In this document: one piece after another, positions 25,030-34,037 of the stretch
Layout: every line of letters starts with the position of its first letter
Position numbering within the stretch: position 1 is the first letter of the stretch
Assembly: GCA_003508835.1 (NCBI GenBank)
Contig: PUFA01000203.1
Span: forward strand, 526,501-590,500
Reading direction: 5' to 3'
Origin: Eonycteris spelaea
Lineage: Eukaryota > Chordata > Mammalia > Chiroptera > Pteropodidae
Length of the DNA: 64,000 bases
Notes under the pieces: model-generated
Told to the model about the DNA's origin: nothing
The model's input: the letters and a program-made list of their open reading frames with translations, nothing else
The model's database searches: none
Position numbers and translations under genes: made by a program

Positions 25030-25413
25030 ATGCCGGAGCTGACTTCTAAGGGCACCACTGTCTCCAAGAAAGGCTTCAAGAAAGCCGTCACTAAGACGCA
25101 GAAGAAAGAGGGGAAAAAACGCAAGAGGTGCCGCAAAGAGAGCTATTCGATTTACATCTACAAAGTGCTGAAGCAGGTGCATCCCGACACCGGCATCTCG
25201 TCCAAAGCCATGAGCATCATGAACTCCTTCGTCACTGACATTTTCGAGCGCATCGCGGGCGAGGCGTCGCGCCTGGCGCATTACAACAAGCGTTCGACCA
25301 TCAAGTCTCGGGAGATCCAGACGGCCGTGCGCCTGCTGCTGCCCGGGGAGTTGGCCAAGCACGCTGTGTCTGAGGGCACTAAGGCTGTCACCAAGTACAC
25401 CAGCTCCAAGTAA
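25030..25413 (+). CDS. H2BC1: Testis-specific histone H2B (H2BC1/TSH2B), copy 1
   Basis: A complete 127-residue H2B: N-terminal tail with PELTSKGTT, basic stretch [14 protein letters not shown], histone fold from [13 protein letters not shown]-terminal [10 protein letters not shown]. The testis-type tail and the RKRCRK cysteine match TSH2B and not the canonical somatic H2Bs. TSH2B replaces H2B in spermatogenic chromatin in other mammals. The residue after STI is K, where copy 2 has T and human has S, as I recall; the other coding differences from copy 2 are synonymous. A stem-loop follows 33 nt after the stop. It is divergent with H2A copy 1. Confidence 0.93.
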   Translation: MPELTSKGTTVSKKGFKKAVTKTQKKEGKKRKRCRKESYSIYIYKVLKQVHPDTGISSKAMSIMNSFVTDIFERIAGEASRLAHYNKRSTIKSREIQTAVRLLLPGELAKHAVSEGTKAVTKYTSSK

Positions 25414-25446
25414 AAAGGCTCAGCTACCCAACGAGCTTCACCCAAA

Positions 25447-25462
25447 GGCTCTTTTAAGAGCC
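25447..25462 (+). terminator. Histone 3' stem-loop of H2B copy 1
   Basis: GGCTCT-TTTA-AGAGCC preceded by CCCAAA and followed by CACTCAC, the usual SLBP-binding context, with a purine-rich 'taaagagctg' downstream that could pair with U7 snRNA. Confidence 0.9.
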
Positions 25463-25600
25463 ACTCACTTTTCTTAAAGAGCTGTAAGCTCGCTGTCTGG
25501 ATGTTCAGCTGGTGGGGGTTGGAAAAAGTAGGCCTTACTTCTGGAATGCCAAGCTGGTTTTTACTAAATAGCTTAGTCCGTCTGCTGAACTTAATTTCAA

Positions 25601-26414
25601 GAGCGACAGATGTCCACTTCCCAATGTCAACCTCTTTTTACCACTATGAATCTTCCTTCACTTATTGAAAATCTTACAAAGATAAAAGTGGTACAGATGT
25701 TTTTCCTCTTTCAATGATTTCCATAATATAATTGTTTTCCACTTCCCCCAACGCTATTCCTTTGACCCTGTAAACTGCGTGTAGGCATGTGACTGGCTTT
25801 GCATGATGGAATGTGCCTAGAAGTGATCTCTTCCAGGAAAATTACTGGACTGTTAACCTGTAATAGCCCAGTTTCGAGACCTCAATAAATGTACAAGATG
25901 ACGTCGTCATGTAGACTAAGAAATGGAGCTTTAGGCCTTAAATCTCGGCAGCTTTAGGGCAACCCTAAGAATTTTCTCACCACAGCTAATGTAAAAAACA
26001 GCCATAATGCTGCCACACAAGTATCTACCATCTTAATGTTCTTCCCACAGCTCCAAGACCCCTTCCTCTGTGGAAAGGCAAACCATGCCTGTTCAATGAA
26101 CTGAGCCCACGAAACCACTTCCCTGAGGACACAGGATCATGGGAGCTTGAAGACAACTGTTTCACCTGACATCTGAGGTTTCACTGGAAGCGCTGCATAA
26201 ACAATCCACTAATGACTATAATTTAGGTCTTTTTTGCTTTTTAGGCAAGGCAACCCTTGGTTGACCTCAGATTGCAAAGGCCTTGTCTACAATCCTTTTT
26301 TATGCCTACAGCACCTCATCTTCCAAGGTGGTTTCCCATCCAAGTACTAACCAGGCCCAACCCTGCAAGATAGCCTTTTAACTAAGATAAATCTTTAAGG
26401 TCAAGCTCCCTATT
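25601..26414. other. Spacer between the histone arms
   Basis: AT-rich, without a gene. Apart from the 5S rRNA pseudogene fragment near its right end I see nothing recognisable. It shows no inverted similarity to itself. Confidence 0.6.
26302..26366 (-). pseudogene. 5S rRNA pseudogene fragment (3' half)
   Basis: The plus strand reads 'gcctacagcacc', then after a diverged stretch 'tttcccatccaagtactaac' and 'caggcccaaccctgc'. This is the reverse complement of the 3' half of 5S rRNA, including the internal C-box region. The 5' half is missing and several bases differ, so it is not a functional 5S gene. It could be a lone pseudogene or a remnant of a 5S-derived SINE. Confidence 0.82.
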
Positions 26415-26562
26415 CTACTTGAAACTGAACTGAAAGCCAAGTTCAGCAGACAACGTACTGTTGCAAAACGAGCAGATTGCTCTGCCAGTGCTAAAGCCTA
26501 CTGTCCTCAACCCTCACCAGCTAAACAGCCAGTGAGCCTACAGTCCTTTAAGGAAAGTGGGT

Positions 26563-26578
26563 GGCTCTTAAAAGAGCC
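26563..26578 (-). terminator. Histone 3' stem-loop of H2B copy 2
   Basis: Minus-strand GGCTCT-TTTA-AGAGCC in the same context as copy 1, 36 nt after the H2B stop. Confidence 0.9.
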
Positions 26579-26614
26579 TTTGGGTGATGAAGCTCGTTGG
26601 GTAGCTGAGCCTTT

Positions 26615-26998
26615 TTACTTGGAGCTGGTGTACTTGGTGACAGCCTTAGTGCCCTCAGACACGGCGTGCTTGGCCAGCTCCCCAGGCAGCAGCAGGCGCA
26701 CGGCCGTCTGGATCTCCCGTGACGTGATGGTCGAGCGCTTGTTGTAGTGCGCCAGGCGCGACGCCTCGCCCGCGATGCGCTCGAAAATGTCAGTGACGAA
26801 GGAGTTCATGATGCTCATGGCTTTGGACGAGATGCCGGTGTCGGGATGCACCTGCTTCAGCACTTTGTAGATGTAAATCGAATAGCTCTCTTTGCGGCAC
26901 CTCTTGCGTTTCTTCCCCTCCTTCTTCTGCGTCTTAGTGACGGCTTTCTTGAAGCCTTTTTTGGAGACAGTGGTGCCCTTAGAAGTCAGCTCCGGCAT
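26615..26998 (-). CDS. H2BC1: Testis-specific histone H2B (H2BC1/TSH2B), copy 2
   Basis: A complete 127-residue TSH2B on the minus strand. By my reading it differs from copy 1 by about ten bases in 384, with one amino-acid change (STIT here, STIK in copy 1). The start at 26998 gives the MPELTSK tail; the frame stays open to an upstream ATG at 27052, which is between the TATA box and the normal start and is rejected. Its promoter and stem-loop are intact. Its orientation relative to SLC17A4 is the one expected from human synteny, so this arm may be the ancestral position. The strong conservation contrasts with the neighbouring H2A copy 2. Confidence 0.92.
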   Translation of the reverse strand: MPELTSKGTTVSKKGFKKAVTKTQKKEGKKRKRCRKESYSIYIYKVLKQVHPDTGISSKAMSIMNSFVTDIFERIAGEASRLAHYNKRSTITSREIQTAVRLLLPGELAKHAVSEGTKAVTKYTSSK

Positions 26999-27284
26999 GG
27001 CGGGTGCTCGGCTCCAACCAGCACCGAACAAAGGGAGAGCACCTGAAGTCAAGAAGAGTGGTATTTATAGGCACGGCCTGAGATGACGGGCGTGGCAAGG
27101 ACATCTGATTGGACAGCGAGCTGTCGCGTGTATGCAAATGAGGTGATTCCAGTGATACTTTCTGATTGGCTGGGGCTCCATCAGCCAATCAGATAGCCAG
27201 GCACGACCCACCGCCAGGCTATAAATGAAACCCGCAGCATGCTTTTCCGTTGTAGTTCTGTTTTTCTTGGTGCACATCCGAGTC
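26999..27284. promoter_or_regulatory. Bidirectional H2A/H2B promoter, copy 2
   Basis: Mirror image of the copy 1 promoter: TATTTATA (27062-27069) for H2B on the minus strand, ATTGG at 27108-27112 and 27165-27169, octamer ATGCAAAT at 27132-27139, CCAAT at 27185-27189 and TATAAAT at 27220-27226 for H2A. All main elements persist although the H2A reading frame has diverged. Confidence 0.88.
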
Positions 27285-27656
27285 ATGTGCCGGTGCGAGA
27301 AGAGGCGTGGCAGGGCGTTTGCTAAGGCCAAGGCCCATTCATTTAGAGCCGGGCTGCAGTTCCCTTTGGGCCACGTGCACCGTCTGCTCCACAAGGGCAA
27401 CTATGCAGAGCGTATTGGGGCCAGCGCTTCCGTGTACCTGGCGGCCGTGCTGGAGTACTTGACGGCCGAGATCCTGGAGCTGGCGGGCAACATGGCGCAT
27501 GAGGAAAAAGAAACGCGCATCATCCCACACCACCTGCAGTTGGCCATCCGCAATAACCAGGAGCTCAAAATGCTTTTGGGCCGCATGACAATCGCACAGG
27601 GCGGCGTGCTGCCCAAGAAGACCGAGAGTCACCACCACAAAGTCCAGAGCAAGTGA
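27285..27656 (+). pseudogene. Divergent H2A, copy 2: open frame but probably decaying
   Basis: A 123-residue open frame homologous to H2A copy 1, without stops or frameshifts, starting at the canonical position 27285. An in-frame ATG at 27225 overlaps the TATA box and is unlikely to be used. About thirty residues differ. The tail reads MCRCEKRRG in place of [12 protein letters not shown]-contacting arginines near 29, 35 and 77 are histidine, and the acidic-patch triad D-E-E is N-Q-E. An eight-residue in-frame loss (NIQAVLLP) removes much of the docking domain that contacts H3/H4. Many changes are Arg to His or Cys, as expected from CpG decay. Promoter and stem-loop remain. I favour a decaying gene; a neofunctionalised variant cannot be excluded without orthologues or transcripts. 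Confidence 0.75.
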
Positions 27657-27715
27657 TCTTCAGGTAGCGAAGCCAGGTGAACGACCTCAACGATTAGAGA
27701 ATAAAACAACCCAAA

Positions 27716-27731
27716 GGCTCTTTTCAGAGCC
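27716..27731 (+). terminator. Histone 3' stem-loop of H2A copy 2
   Basis: GGCTCT-TTTC-AGAGCC, with the consensus TTTC loop, preceded by CCCAAA and followed by CACTCAC. It is intact although the coding region upstream is degraded. Confidence 0.88.
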
Positions 27732-30339
27732 ACTCACATTGACAGAGAAGGCTGTGCACGGACTTAAAGGTGGTGATTGTGCAGCTGTGTGGTGGGAACA
27801 TGTACCACAGACAATGTGTGTCCCACAGCTCGTCTTCCCAGTACTCTGGAAATCTTTGGTTCTTATTAGCTTTTTTTCAAACCTTTATGGCTAAAAAGTA
27901 TTGAAAAAAAAACAAGTCAAGGATGCCTACACTACCTGTTAAGGTCTGCTCTAGTACTTAGCTGGAGAAGGAGCAAACTTAAGGTACTCTAGCACTAGAA
28001 AGGCAAGTTCGTGGGTTTTAATGAACTAAGTGGGGATTGGATTAGAACAAATGACACTAACTTCTAGTGACTAGGCTACTTAGTCTCACGAGGCTGCACA
28101 GTTTTCTCAAAGTACCTTTTAGATAGGAATTTGCTTTCAAACATTACGATGGTTCAATATTAAATCAGATATCAGGAAACCACGAGTTCTTAACCTTTGG
28201 TAAAGGGTCATATGTCAACATTTGTTACTCATGACTTCACATACACAGTAAAAATAGAATTTTTTTTAAACTGTAAAATTAGATGTATCTCAAAAAGAAG
28301 CTTGGCTCCTATCATGTGTGATTGAAAGTGGTGTCAGTCACTGAATGTGACAAGTTCTTCCATCATAACTTGAAATTGGGGATTTGGCGTCAAGTTTTTC
28401 AAAAGTTTTAACTACAAAATAGATGAAATTGTATCAGTTTATCTGTACTGCAAACACTAAGAGAAATTGGAAAGCAAATGATCATTTAGTTAGGCTGTCA
28501 AGCACAAAATTATTGCACAATATTCAATAGTTCACCTTACCTAAAAGAAAAATAATCTTGGTTATCTAAAACATTACTAGACACTTAAGCATGAAGAAAA
28601 GTATAAAGTTTTATGAGAAGTCAAAGATGAGTAACTATAATGTATTATGTACAACCAGGTTATGGAAGAGTCAATCATTTCTTTAATTAATGTACATAAA
28701 TATCAGTTAAAGCATGCAGTTGGGGAGGGCACCAGAGGAAGAAAAAATTTTGAAGGTGGAAAGGGAAATCGTACAGATATCAGACAAAATTAGATAATAT
28801 TTAGAACATGCTGATTGAGAACTTTAAAATGTGAAATTTTAAAATCAAAGAATACTATATAACTGATGGACTAAATAGGGATACATGAAAAATGTTCTAA
28901 ACTGAATTCCAAAAAATTTATATAGATGCTCCCCTATCGGACAAGTGTAGCTTAATTCCCCAGATTTGCCAAAGCCCAGAGTCTAGGAAGGCAGGTGAGG
29001 AAAGGAGCAACTTTATAGAAGAGACACCTGGCAAATACCACCTCAGCCAGGTGATCAAGTTCACCTCATCAGCCTTCAAAAAGAAATGACAAATAGCAGA
29101 GAAATTGCAATTTGGGACAAGCAAACTGGGAACCACAGGCAAGTCTGGAGAACCAAGAACAGTTTTCCCTTATAGAGGAAAGGCGGGAGCAGGGAAGGGT
29201 CATTTAAAACAAAGTTTCATTGGAGGGAAGCGAGAGTCCCAAGTGGTGGCAGCTTGCTATGGCCAGGTGGAGAGGACAGTCTCCTGCTGGCCCGTGCGAG
29301 CTGCCTCCAGCACAGCGAGTGACAGCCCCATGCGGCTTCCCCACTCTGTTTCGATAGAGCTTCCTTTATTTGTCTTCACAGCATCCTCAGCGAGAAGCCA
29401 CGTTGATGGCATGTGCCCTTAATGTGAGGTGTTGAGGAGAGCGTTTTACTTCCCAGATATTCCTCCCAACAACCCACAGTCCTGGTCTCACGCTGAGAAA
29501 GACATCAGACAAATCCAAGTTGAAGAACATTCTACAGAGTATCTGACTATGAGCCCTCGCAGCTATCAGGTTTTCAAAACCAAGAAAATTCTGAGAAACT
29601 GTCACAGCCTAGAGGTGTCACAGCCTAAGGCAGCGTTACAACTAAACGTCGTTTATTTAAAATAGGATCCTGCAACAGAAACAGCACATTAGGTGCAATA
29701 TAAGGAAATCCAGACAAAGTTTAGCATTCAGTTCATGGTGATGTGGCAATGTTAGTTTCTTAGCTGTGACAAGTGCACAAATGCTAATTGGGGAACCCAG
29801 TGGACAGGCGTATGGGAGTAACTTCACACATTTTCTGTATAACTCTAAAATTATTCCAAGGTTGAAACTTTATTTTAAAAATTATCCAAAGGACTCGGCA
29901 GGTGGGTAATAATGAGTCATTTCTGGGGTGCCTTTGGCCCCGACCCTTTTCTGCGTGCTAAGGTCTGTTCTGTGGTGTCTTCATTAGGACAACTGATGAG
30001 CCTTCCCTGAGGAGCAGGTGACGTAGGCCTCAAGCGCTCAACCAGACTGGTGCCCAGGTCAGTTTGGATTACGACAATGCTCTGAAAGTCACGGGTGTCC
30101 TCATCGCGAGATTCGCTCCAGATCCAGGAACCCGTTTCCAGCACGCGCCTTGGGGTGCTTTGGAAACTAGGTAATGTAATCTTTGCTCTTTCTCCAACTC
30201 ATGTTTTCCATACTCTGAGGCAAAGGCTTCACATCGTGTGGAGGCTTGTCACGTGATCACGGGACACGGTGTCAGTGGCCGCAGTCGGGGCATTTCCTGT
30301 AGACGGTGGCAGAGTTGGGGTGCTCCTTGTGGCGGGTTG

Positions 30340-30605
30340 TGGCAACCCTGTCCAATGCATACATAATACAAGCCACACTCTTAATTTGAAATTTCCTAGT
30401 AGCCGCACTGGAAAACAAGTTTAAAAAAAGAAACAGTTGGAATTAACTTTAACATTATATTTAACTCAATAGAGCCAACATATTACCAGATAACATGCAA
30501 GTATTAATGAGATACTTTATATTCCCTTTTTTAGGGTGTGATTTATATTTACAGCGCATCTCAGTTTGGACCGACTGCTCAGAAGCCGCACGCGGCTGTC
30601 ACGCT
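30340..30605. repeat. Probable hAT-Charlie (MER5-like) DNA transposon fragment
   Basis: The stretch contains 'agtagccgcactggaaaac', 'gaaacagttggaattaac' and 'acagcgcatctcagtttgga', which resemble nonautonomous hAT elements as I remember them. The subfamily is uncertain and the edges are approximate. Confidence 0.4.
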
Positions 30606-32973
30606 GGACGAGACACGTCTGGGGTAAGAGGAAGTCACAGGGGCCCCAGCTCTCGTCACGAGTAAAGCTTGAGAATTACCAATTTGGAGTTACAGCTTCC
30701 TCATCTGTAAAACTCATCCATTCTTTACCTCAGAATGTTCAAACTCAACATATTTTTTGATAAGGTCTTTATTTCCTGAACATTCTCTTCCTTTCTACTG
30801 CTATCTTAATTAGTGGCTTAAGCCAAAAGAAAAAAACATGTCCCTTCTCCCGCCGCGTATTCGGCCAGCCGGTCCGTGCTCCCAAGCATCTCCCCGAGTG
30901 AGTGGCTCCTCCCCAGTCCTGGTCCCGCATCAGCTGTATCTCCTGTCCCAGCGACTCCTCACCAAAGACCCTTTGACATCATCAGCTGTGTCCTTCTCTG
31001 GACTGTCACCCCACCACCTAGAGCGGAGGTCACAAAGTGTGGCGCTCCACAGAAATGCTTTGGTTTACAACGTTTAATAAAAAATTGGTTTCAAACATAA
31101 AAATTAGCAGATTTCCATAAATTTCCAAAATCTTGGTTTTCTTGAACAATCAGGTGATTGAGCAAAACGCGTCCTTTTAATATATGGCAATGACCAATGA
31201 AGAAGAGGGCACTCGTTCCCTTCCAGTGGGGGAAGGGTTGTGTGCTCCGGCCAGGGACCCACCTGGCCCGCTTGCCATAGTGCAGTGTGAATGACCTTTA
31301 ACAGTTTCCCTGTCCGGCCCTCTTCGCCTCCTTCCCCGTTGGCATCTCCTCGGTATGCGTCCTCGTGGTCTGTTTAGAGGGCTCCCCCACTGGGCAGCTG
31401 GCTGGCCTCCCGTGCGCCCAGCTGGAAGACAGCCCCCAGGCCCACCCCCTGTCCCCATGTGCACCCAGTGACTCTTCCCTCCATCATCTCTGGACTCGTG
31501 ACTGCTTCAGTCACCGCATCTGTCACACCCCTTGTGTGTGTTCGCACAGGGATCTGTGCACTGTCACCCCCGTGTACTCAGCGTGTGTGCTGCCGCATAT
31601 GTGTATTGCCATTTTTGGAGATCGGCAGAGGACCCCCCTTTCTTCCTTGCCCAAACCTGAAACGGTTGAGCGAGACGGGTCACGTACAGGGGACCAAACT
31701 TCAGCTTTCTCACCAATAAAAATGACCGTGGAGGAAGTGACTCAGCTGTGTGACCCCAGCGGGTTCCTTGGTGGCCGCCCCAAGGTGGCCAAGCCGAGCA
31801 TGCCTAGTTGCTTCTTCATAATCTATCGATCAAATAAGTCACGTCTCCTCAGTAATGTCCTTCCTTGCCTCGGGGAGACAATCTGGTTTATGGAAATGTG
31901 AGGAGTACTGGGTGCGTCTGCCTCAGAGTCCACGGCAAAAGTCCCATAAATAAGTGAGTGCTAAGTAATATTAATCCGAAGAGAAACTCAAAGCAAGAAT
32001 GCGTGTCCGTAGCCAGCCACCTCCTGTGGTGTAACGTGTTAGCTTCTGCTGCGGTGACGAGCTACGTCAATGTCTCGTGGCTTGGTGTCAACGTTCCTTC
32101 CTTGCACAAGGTCAGCGAGGGCTGTGCAGACACTGCCTGCGTCCCTTCTGCTCCCCCGGGCAGCGGGCAGCCAGGTGGAACGCACAGCGAGGGCGAGGTC
32201 AGCGTCAGCCGGGTGGCAGCCAGCGCCTTTCACGCCTGCACCCCATCGGCCAAAGCTCATCACAGAGCCGAGTCAAGCCCAGTGACTCACGGACACCCGC
32301 TCCTCCTGAGACAGACCCCAGCAAGTAACCTGACAGCCAGGGCAAATCACACACATTTAGATTTACGTTTCTCACAGGAAGGGAGCCCATGGGGGGAGCG
32401 GCGAGCCAGTCTCTTACGCTAATTTGAAATGATTTTCTTTTCCTCTGTGGGTCACACGTTTCTCATCTATATCCGTGGGAGGGAAGCTTCCTCCCCAGAC
32501 CGCAGGAGGGGCACCGTGCCCAGCCAGGCTGAGCCGCCCCTGACCTTGACCATGGCAGCACCTCACCCCCCCCCGGGGGAGGGGGGGCCTGGTGGGCAGC
32601 CTCCGGGCCCCCGCAGCTCCGCCCTCCGCCTGGCACTGGGGCCCCGGCTCTCAGAGCGAGGTCCGTGTCCCACCAGCCCCAGCCTCCCCGCCCCGTGGCT
32701 GCTCCGCCGGGCGGGAGCTCCAGGCCCATCCTCGTGTGAAAGCCTCATCTGGACCTAGAGCCCTGGGGTAAGGGCGTTCCACGCCCCTCTGCCCCCGGGT
32801 GCTGCCCCTGGACTCCTCCCGGCTCCCTCGTTGGTGGGTGCGGTCAGTTTTTCATTTAATCAAAGTACGTAATAATTTGTATATGTGCTGCATTTCTTAG
32901 TATGTGTCAGTTATCAGGTCATGAAAGCGAAAGTGCGAGAGCTTAACAAGCGATGCGCAGCCTTCAGCCCCGC

Positions 32974-32993
32974 GGGGGGGGGGGGGGGGGGGG
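32974..32993 (+). repeat. Poly-G run of 20 bases
   Basis: Uninterrupted G homopolymer in a CpG-rich setting. Its length is probably unreliable. Confidence 0.85.
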
Positions 32994-34037
32994 AGGGGCC
33001 CGCCGCGCCCCGAGCTGAGCGCGCGCCCGGCCTCTGAGGCCCATCGCGCAGCCTCCACGGCGCGCGCGGGACACAGTTGTGGCGTGCGGTCTTGCTCCGG
33101 CAGTGTCCTGGGGCTGCGGTGTGGTTCTCAAATTGCCGCCCCCCAGCCGTGCGCATCGCCGTCCGCTTGCTTTTGTCCTCAGTCTTCCTCTTCAGACCTG
33201 GCACCTGGACTTGGATGTCACCACAAAAGAGCATCTTCCCCTGTGCCCTGGTGGCTTTGCTTCCACATATGGTCTGGTTCTGCTTCATCCTAGATTCACA
33301 AAGATTCAAATCATGTTGAAAATTAAGATGGCTTGTTCCCCTCTAACCCGTGACCTGCATTACATATCAGCTTCACGGGCTGGGAGCCGGGAGCCCCAGG
33401 TGCCAGCGGCAACATGGGGGAGGCGAGGGAGCCCGGCTGCAGGGTGGGAGGCAGTGCCTGGGCACCCACACGACAGCTCTCCCCAGGGCCCAGAGCTAAT
33501 TTGCCTCCATTTCCTATATTTCGTTTTCGACCCCCACCCCACCCCCATCTGATGCCCCATGATTTTGTTTTCCAACTGTTTCGTCCTCCCTGACGGGCAC
33601 ACTGAAAGTTTCTATGTGAAAACGTGGATTTTAGGGATAGCTTGATCTCGTGCAAACTGTCAGGTGCTGCCCCTAACCTGGACGACAGCCCATCAGCCCC
33701 TGGTGTAATGGCACATTACATAGCGTGACTGCGGTGGAGGCTGCTGAGAAACAGGAGGACCACTTGTCACAGGGGGACCGTAGCCTCACGCACTGTCTCC
33801 AGGTGGGAGGCTGCCCGGGAGGAACCGCCCGGAGGCCCGGGTCCTGGGGGCCACACGGGGGGTGGACTTCGGCTGCGAGGGGTGACTTTGGTGTTCTCGG
33901 CCTCTTGTTCCCTCTTCTGTTTCTGTAAACTCGTGCTGCGGTGTGACCCTGGGCCGACTTCCTCAAACCTCTGACGAGCCGCCTCTGCACTCCGCGGTCA
34001 CCTCCTCCTTGATGCGGTGGTCCCTGACCCGGCCGCT

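Larger units (their letters stand above)
27732..34037. other. Gene-free interval holding the 6p22/1q23-type synteny junction
   Basis: No SCGN, CD5L or other coding exon was recognised. The first 3 kb are AT-rich. The region after 31 kb becomes GC-rich, with a 20-base G run. A DNA-transposon-like segment lies near 30340-30605. The FCRL1 promoter and 5' UTR should lie near the right end, but I could not define a start site. Confidence 0.55.

Noticed and set aside
27225..27284. In-frame upstream ATG extending H2A copy 2 by 20 residues
   Set aside because: It falls within the TATA region of the promoter, and the canonical start aligned with H2A copy 1 is at 27285.
27732..34037. Possible SCGN, CD5L or CD1 remnants at the synteny junction
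   Set aside because: No frame shows EF-hand, SRCR or MHC-like residues that I could recognise.
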